Shown: positions 56,735-60,000 of the stretch, one piece after another
Layout of the letters: every line of letters starts with the position of its first letter
Position numbering within the stretch: position 1 is the first letter of the stretch
Assembly: GCA_903813345.2 (NCBI GenBank)
Contig: CAIIXF020000005.1
Span: 18,729,375-18,789,374 of the forward strand
Origin: Owenia fusiformis
Taxonomy: Eukaryota > Annelida > Polychaeta > Sabellida > Oweniidae
Length of the DNA: 60,000 nt
Direction: 5' to 3'
Position numbers and translations under genes: made by a program
Notes under the pieces: model-generated
Seen by the model: the letters and a program-made list of their open reading frames with translations, nothing else
The model's database searches: none
Told to the model about the DNA's origin: nothing

Positions 56735-57110
56735 TCTAAACTGGTCCCCAGTCCCCAGTTCCCAGTTTGAGATATCTATATGCTATATATAATATGTATG
56801 TATTTGTATGTATCTTTTAAGCAGGTCCCCAGTCCCCAGTTCCCAGTTTGAGATATCTATATGCTATATACATGTATAATATGTATGTATTTGTATGTAT
56901 CTTTTAAGAAGGTCCCCAGTCCCCAGTTCCCAGTTTGAGATATCTATGTTTGTGTATATATATATTTGTATGTATCTTATAAGTTGGTCCCCAGTCCCCA
57001 GTTCCCATTTTGAGATATCTATGAATGTTATATGTATGTATGTATGTATCTTCTAAGCTGGTCCCCAGTCCCCAGTTCCCAGTTTGAGATATCTATATGT
57101 AGGTATATGT
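56735..57110 (+). repeat. Minisatellite with GGTCCCCAGTCCCCAGTTCCCA core, five units
   Basis: A core of GGTCCCCAGTCCCCAGTTCC recurs at about 56743, 56824, 56910, 56985 and 57059, separated by GAGATATCTATATG and variable TATGTATGTAT stretches (units of about 75-86 bp). Confidence 0.92.
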
Positions 57111-57167
57111 ATTTAACATTGACAGAATATGAAATGAATTTAACATCGTAACGAAAAAGTACAATTG

Positions 57168-58037
57168 TACACCCCCCTCCATAAGTTTGGCAACCTTTTT
57201 TCTCCATTGAACTACGTGTTAAAGCCTCTTTACGTTTGATTTTTTATTTACTTAACCGGCGATGAAATAACTTATAATATTAATGGAAACGTAACTTGAC
57301 TTAATTTCCAATACTTCCAAATTTTCTCAATTTTTTTCCTCAATTACAATAGGTCGAAAATTGATGATAAATTTGATGAATTTTTGAAAATCGTCATTCC
57401 CATGTAATCCAATGGGAAATGGAGGGTTCGGGGCAAATCAGAAATCAGGATATCTTTTCAGTGAAAGATTAAGCAAAAAATATTTTCATATAGAAAATTG
57501 AATTGTCTAACTTTTTTGAACACTAAGTGTTTAGTTTATTTGATGAATATTAAAGTTAGAGCGCTTCAAAGTCATTTTTGAAAATAATTATTCGCCTCCT
57601 GTGTTATTTCAATGGGAGAGGTTTTTTGAAAAACAATTTTGACTTTAAAGCCCTATAACTTTGTTCAACCTGAAGAAACATATCAATATTTTGTTAAATA
57701 AAGTTAGCAAATTCAATTACCTGCCTAACTCGTATTTTTTGCAAGGACTCGGATGGATGGATATTCTGTCATATGACTTGCGGCAAACCTACCATTTCCC
57801 ATTGGTTAACATGGAAATGTAGATTTTCAAAAATTCATCATCAATTTTCGACCTACTGTAATTGAGGAAAAAAATTGAGAAAATTTGGAGGTATTGGAAG
57901 TAAAGTCAAATTACGTTTCCATCAATAGTATAAGTATTTTCATCGCAGGTTAAGTAAATAAAAATTCAAAGGTAAAGAGGCTTTAACACGTAGTTCAATG
58001 GGGAAAAAAGGTTGCCAAACTTATGGAGGGGAGTGTA
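57168..58037. mobile_element. Foldback element, 870 bp
   Basis: The ends TACACCCCCCTCCATAAGTT and the reverse complement of AACTTATGGAGGGGAGTGTA are inverted. The arms run about 260 bp each (AACTACGTGTTAAAGCCTCTTTAC; GGTCGAAAATTGATGA) with around 10 percent visible divergence. The centre is single copy. No transposase. Confidence 0.82.
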
Positions 58038-58855
58038 AATCTAATATTTATATGTATTTAACAATTGTCTTCAAATATCAAGGTAAAATAACCAAAATGT
58101 TATCTGAGTATCTGATTTTTTCAGATTTGAAAACTTGCACCCAGGTGGAATTTTTTTGGGGGGAGAACACTGACTTAATATATAGAATGTGGGAGTTCTT
58201 GTAGAAATGAATGAAACACATTAAATCTCAGAAACCTGCTTGGCCATTAATAACATCTCAGTGACACAAGAGATTAGGACTAATGTTATGCTTTGAATTG
58301 AAATTTTATATGTGGGTTCATACTGGCCACATGAGCACACCAGGTAGGTATCAGTTACACGAACTTGAGAACAACATTTAACATTAAACTTGTATATTTA
58401 AAGGCCAGTTTTAAAGTTGCTAGCAACTCCCATTAAAATATCAGGTTACATCCACACTTTAACATGGTACAGAAAGTCAGAATTAGTGAGTTTAATTAAC
58501 AGCATTGCTTAATACTTGATTTTGATTGAGGACTTTTAAATTTGAAAAATGTTATTTCTGTTTTTAAATGTTATCCTATATGTGGAAATAAAAGACATTA
58601 GCGCAACCAGGGGGGGGGGGTGAAATATGTAGAATGTACCTTATACAGTGTACCTTATACAGTGTAGATTTTTTAAAAATACCTCGGGTGAACCCCCGTA
58701 CCTCCGCTTTTTGGGCTCACTTCACTAGCAGTGATACAAATGCAAAAAGTCACTTGATAACATTGTAACATAAATCGTGGCAGTCCATGCTCCAATCAAT
58801 CGTATTTGATTGCCTTCAGTAGCAAGACATCATTCTAATGTTTTTTTTTATTGCA
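58038..58855. other. Unannotated stretch
   Basis: No supportable exon. A G tract at about 58609 and a short duplication CTTATACAGTGTA near 58640-58665 are the only features. Confidence 0.4.
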
Positions 58856-58859
58856 AATA

Positions 58860-59030
58860 TATGCAGGGGCTAAGCCAGCTTTCAGTCGGGGGGGGGGGGG
58901 GGGGCAATCGCCAAATTTTTGCTATTTCTTTCAATACTGAGCTAGAAGCTTCAAATAAAATGCATTTTAAAGCTCTTATTTTTATTGGTCATCGTCCCTC
59001 CCTCCTGGCTACGCCTATGATAGGTACATG
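58860..59030 (+). mobile_element. Solo arm of the GAAGCTTCAAATAA MITE family
   Basis: GAGCTAGAAGCTTCAAATAAAA, GCATTTTAAAGCTCTTATTTTTAT, a G tract and CTGGCTACGCCTATGATAG match the arms of 10995-11815 in the same order. There is no inverted partner. Confidence 0.65.
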
Positions 59031-60000
59031 TATATAAGTCAAAAATGGTAAGCGGAAATGGTCATAGTCTCTAAAAATATAAGTGATTCCAATATAGTAT
59101 TTTTATACTTCATATTTCATTATAGAAATTTTAACTTTACTCCAGACTTGACAGTACTTTAACTTTAAAGAACTCTTTAAAATTGTCTTTGAATTATATA
59201 TTTACATTGAATCAGCCAGTATCTTCTAGAGGAAAACAGTTAATTCAGTCAAGACTACAGTAATGAGACAAACTCATAACTTACATCTAATCCTAAATAA
59301 TCTGTCAACCTGCTGTCAACCCAAACACTGACAAGAAACACAGATGCTTTCCAGATTGGAAAAGAATTATACAGTTATATGTAGCACTATAAAGCTGATA
59401 ACACGGGGTACCATCGAATAATTTTGGCAACGACCGGAGCACGACATTTTACTAAGAAATGGCAATAATTTAGCACAATATATTTTTGAACTAGAGTTCT
59501 ATTTTGATTTTGACAAAAGTAAGTATTCCATGCAATAACTATTTCATTCATGAGTTTGTAGGAATTCTGTTGGAACCCAGTTCTGATCAAGTACGAAGTT
59601 ATTGAAATCGGCGCAGACGGACTTTACTCCGAAAGATGGTTTTTCGATTATAACTTTTCACAACATTTAAGTATAGACTTTTGAAAAAAGTACAGAATAG
59701 TCCTTATACTTTTGAATAATTTTGTTATTTCTGATTCACACGACTCTGATTTGTTTAATTAAAAAAAAAGTTTTAAAAATATTACTTAGGAACGTAACCG
59801 GAGCTGGGAACGTAACCGGAGCAGATCAGTTGAATTATTTAATCCAAAAAATTAAAATATATGATTTAAAGCACATATACTAATTTAAAAACATACGGGA
59901 TTGTTCGAATGCGTATTTATTACATTTTATTTAAAGAAAAAAGTTTATCCATTGTGAAAAATTAAATTTGGTATTTACCATGCATAAGTGCACTTACCTT
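59031..60000. other. Right end of window, nothing supportable
   Basis: It is AT-rich. A 16-bp direct repeat GGAACGTAACCGGAGC occurs at about 59788 and 59807. No exon was recognised. Confidence 0.4.

Noticed and set aside
58120-58205. Possible downstream SOD exon after TGATTTTTTCAG at 58121
   Set aside because: The open stretch has no repeat-protein or linker composition, the phase at the next donor does not match, and the frame simply ends at a stop.
59988-60000. Minus-strand splice donor (AAGGTAAGTG) at the window edge
   Set aside because: A good donor sequence, but the exon would lie outside the window and nothing inside supports a gene.

Overview
The window is AT-rich, intron-rich DNA from a multicellular animal. 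Splice sites, spliced multi-exon genes, tiny exons, LINE and mariner remnants and many foldback (palindromic) transposons all say metazoan. The domain repertoire (copper-only superoxide-dismutase repeats, WAP and Kunitz domains, a nodulin-like MFS transporter) would fit a marine invertebrate, probably a lophotrochozoan, but the species and phylum are inference. Exon joins below were worked out by hand from donor/acceptor sites, reading phase and domain continuity.

Layout. 1-5600 is repeat-rich non-coding DNA: the end of a mariner-like element, an array of GACGGCGTTAAAAG-type units, and two large foldback elements. From 5912 to at least 50144, and probably to 55828, runs one very large plus-strand gene for a secreted Cu-only SOD-repeat protein: a signal-peptide exon, then nine downstream exons with every splice phase matching. 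It has two degenerate SOD-like repeats, four repeats that keep all four copper ligands, and a diverged C-terminal part. Three short Thr-rich phase 1-1 exons (53518, 54053, 54886) probably continue it as a stalk. The third of these is split by an 891-bp transposon flanked by a 10-bp target duplication.

The intron between SOD exons 6 and 7 (21971-47900, about 26 kb) holds three complete minus-strand genes, in transcription order: gene A (45433-34425; signal peptide, WAP, three Kunitz domains, Cys-rich tail), gene B (33540-28677; signal peptide, propeptide, three Kunitz domains, the same Cys-rich tail) and an unrecognised secreted protein of 177 aa (26333-22735). A and B are head-to-tail paralogues. 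Their shared C-terminal tail has four CxxC pairs in conserved spacing, and I do not recognise it as a named domain. An intronless 12-TM nodulin-like MFS transporter gene (50968-52422) sits on the plus strand, between SOD exon 10 and the probable stalk exons.

The rest is repeats: two LINE reverse-transcriptase 3' fragments, about ten foldback/MITE elements (some with clear target duplications), several minisatellites, a recent 0.7-kb tandem duplication beside gene B exon 1, and a tRNA-Gly-derived pseudogene. From about 55.8 kb to the end I see minisatellites and foldback elements but no supportable coding exon, so the last exon(s) of the SOD gene were not found.

The encoded proteins form no obvious pathway, but four of the five are predicted to be secreted (SOD-repeat, two protease-inhibitor-like proteins, one unknown). 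Any common extracellular role (mucus, shell, defence) is speculation.
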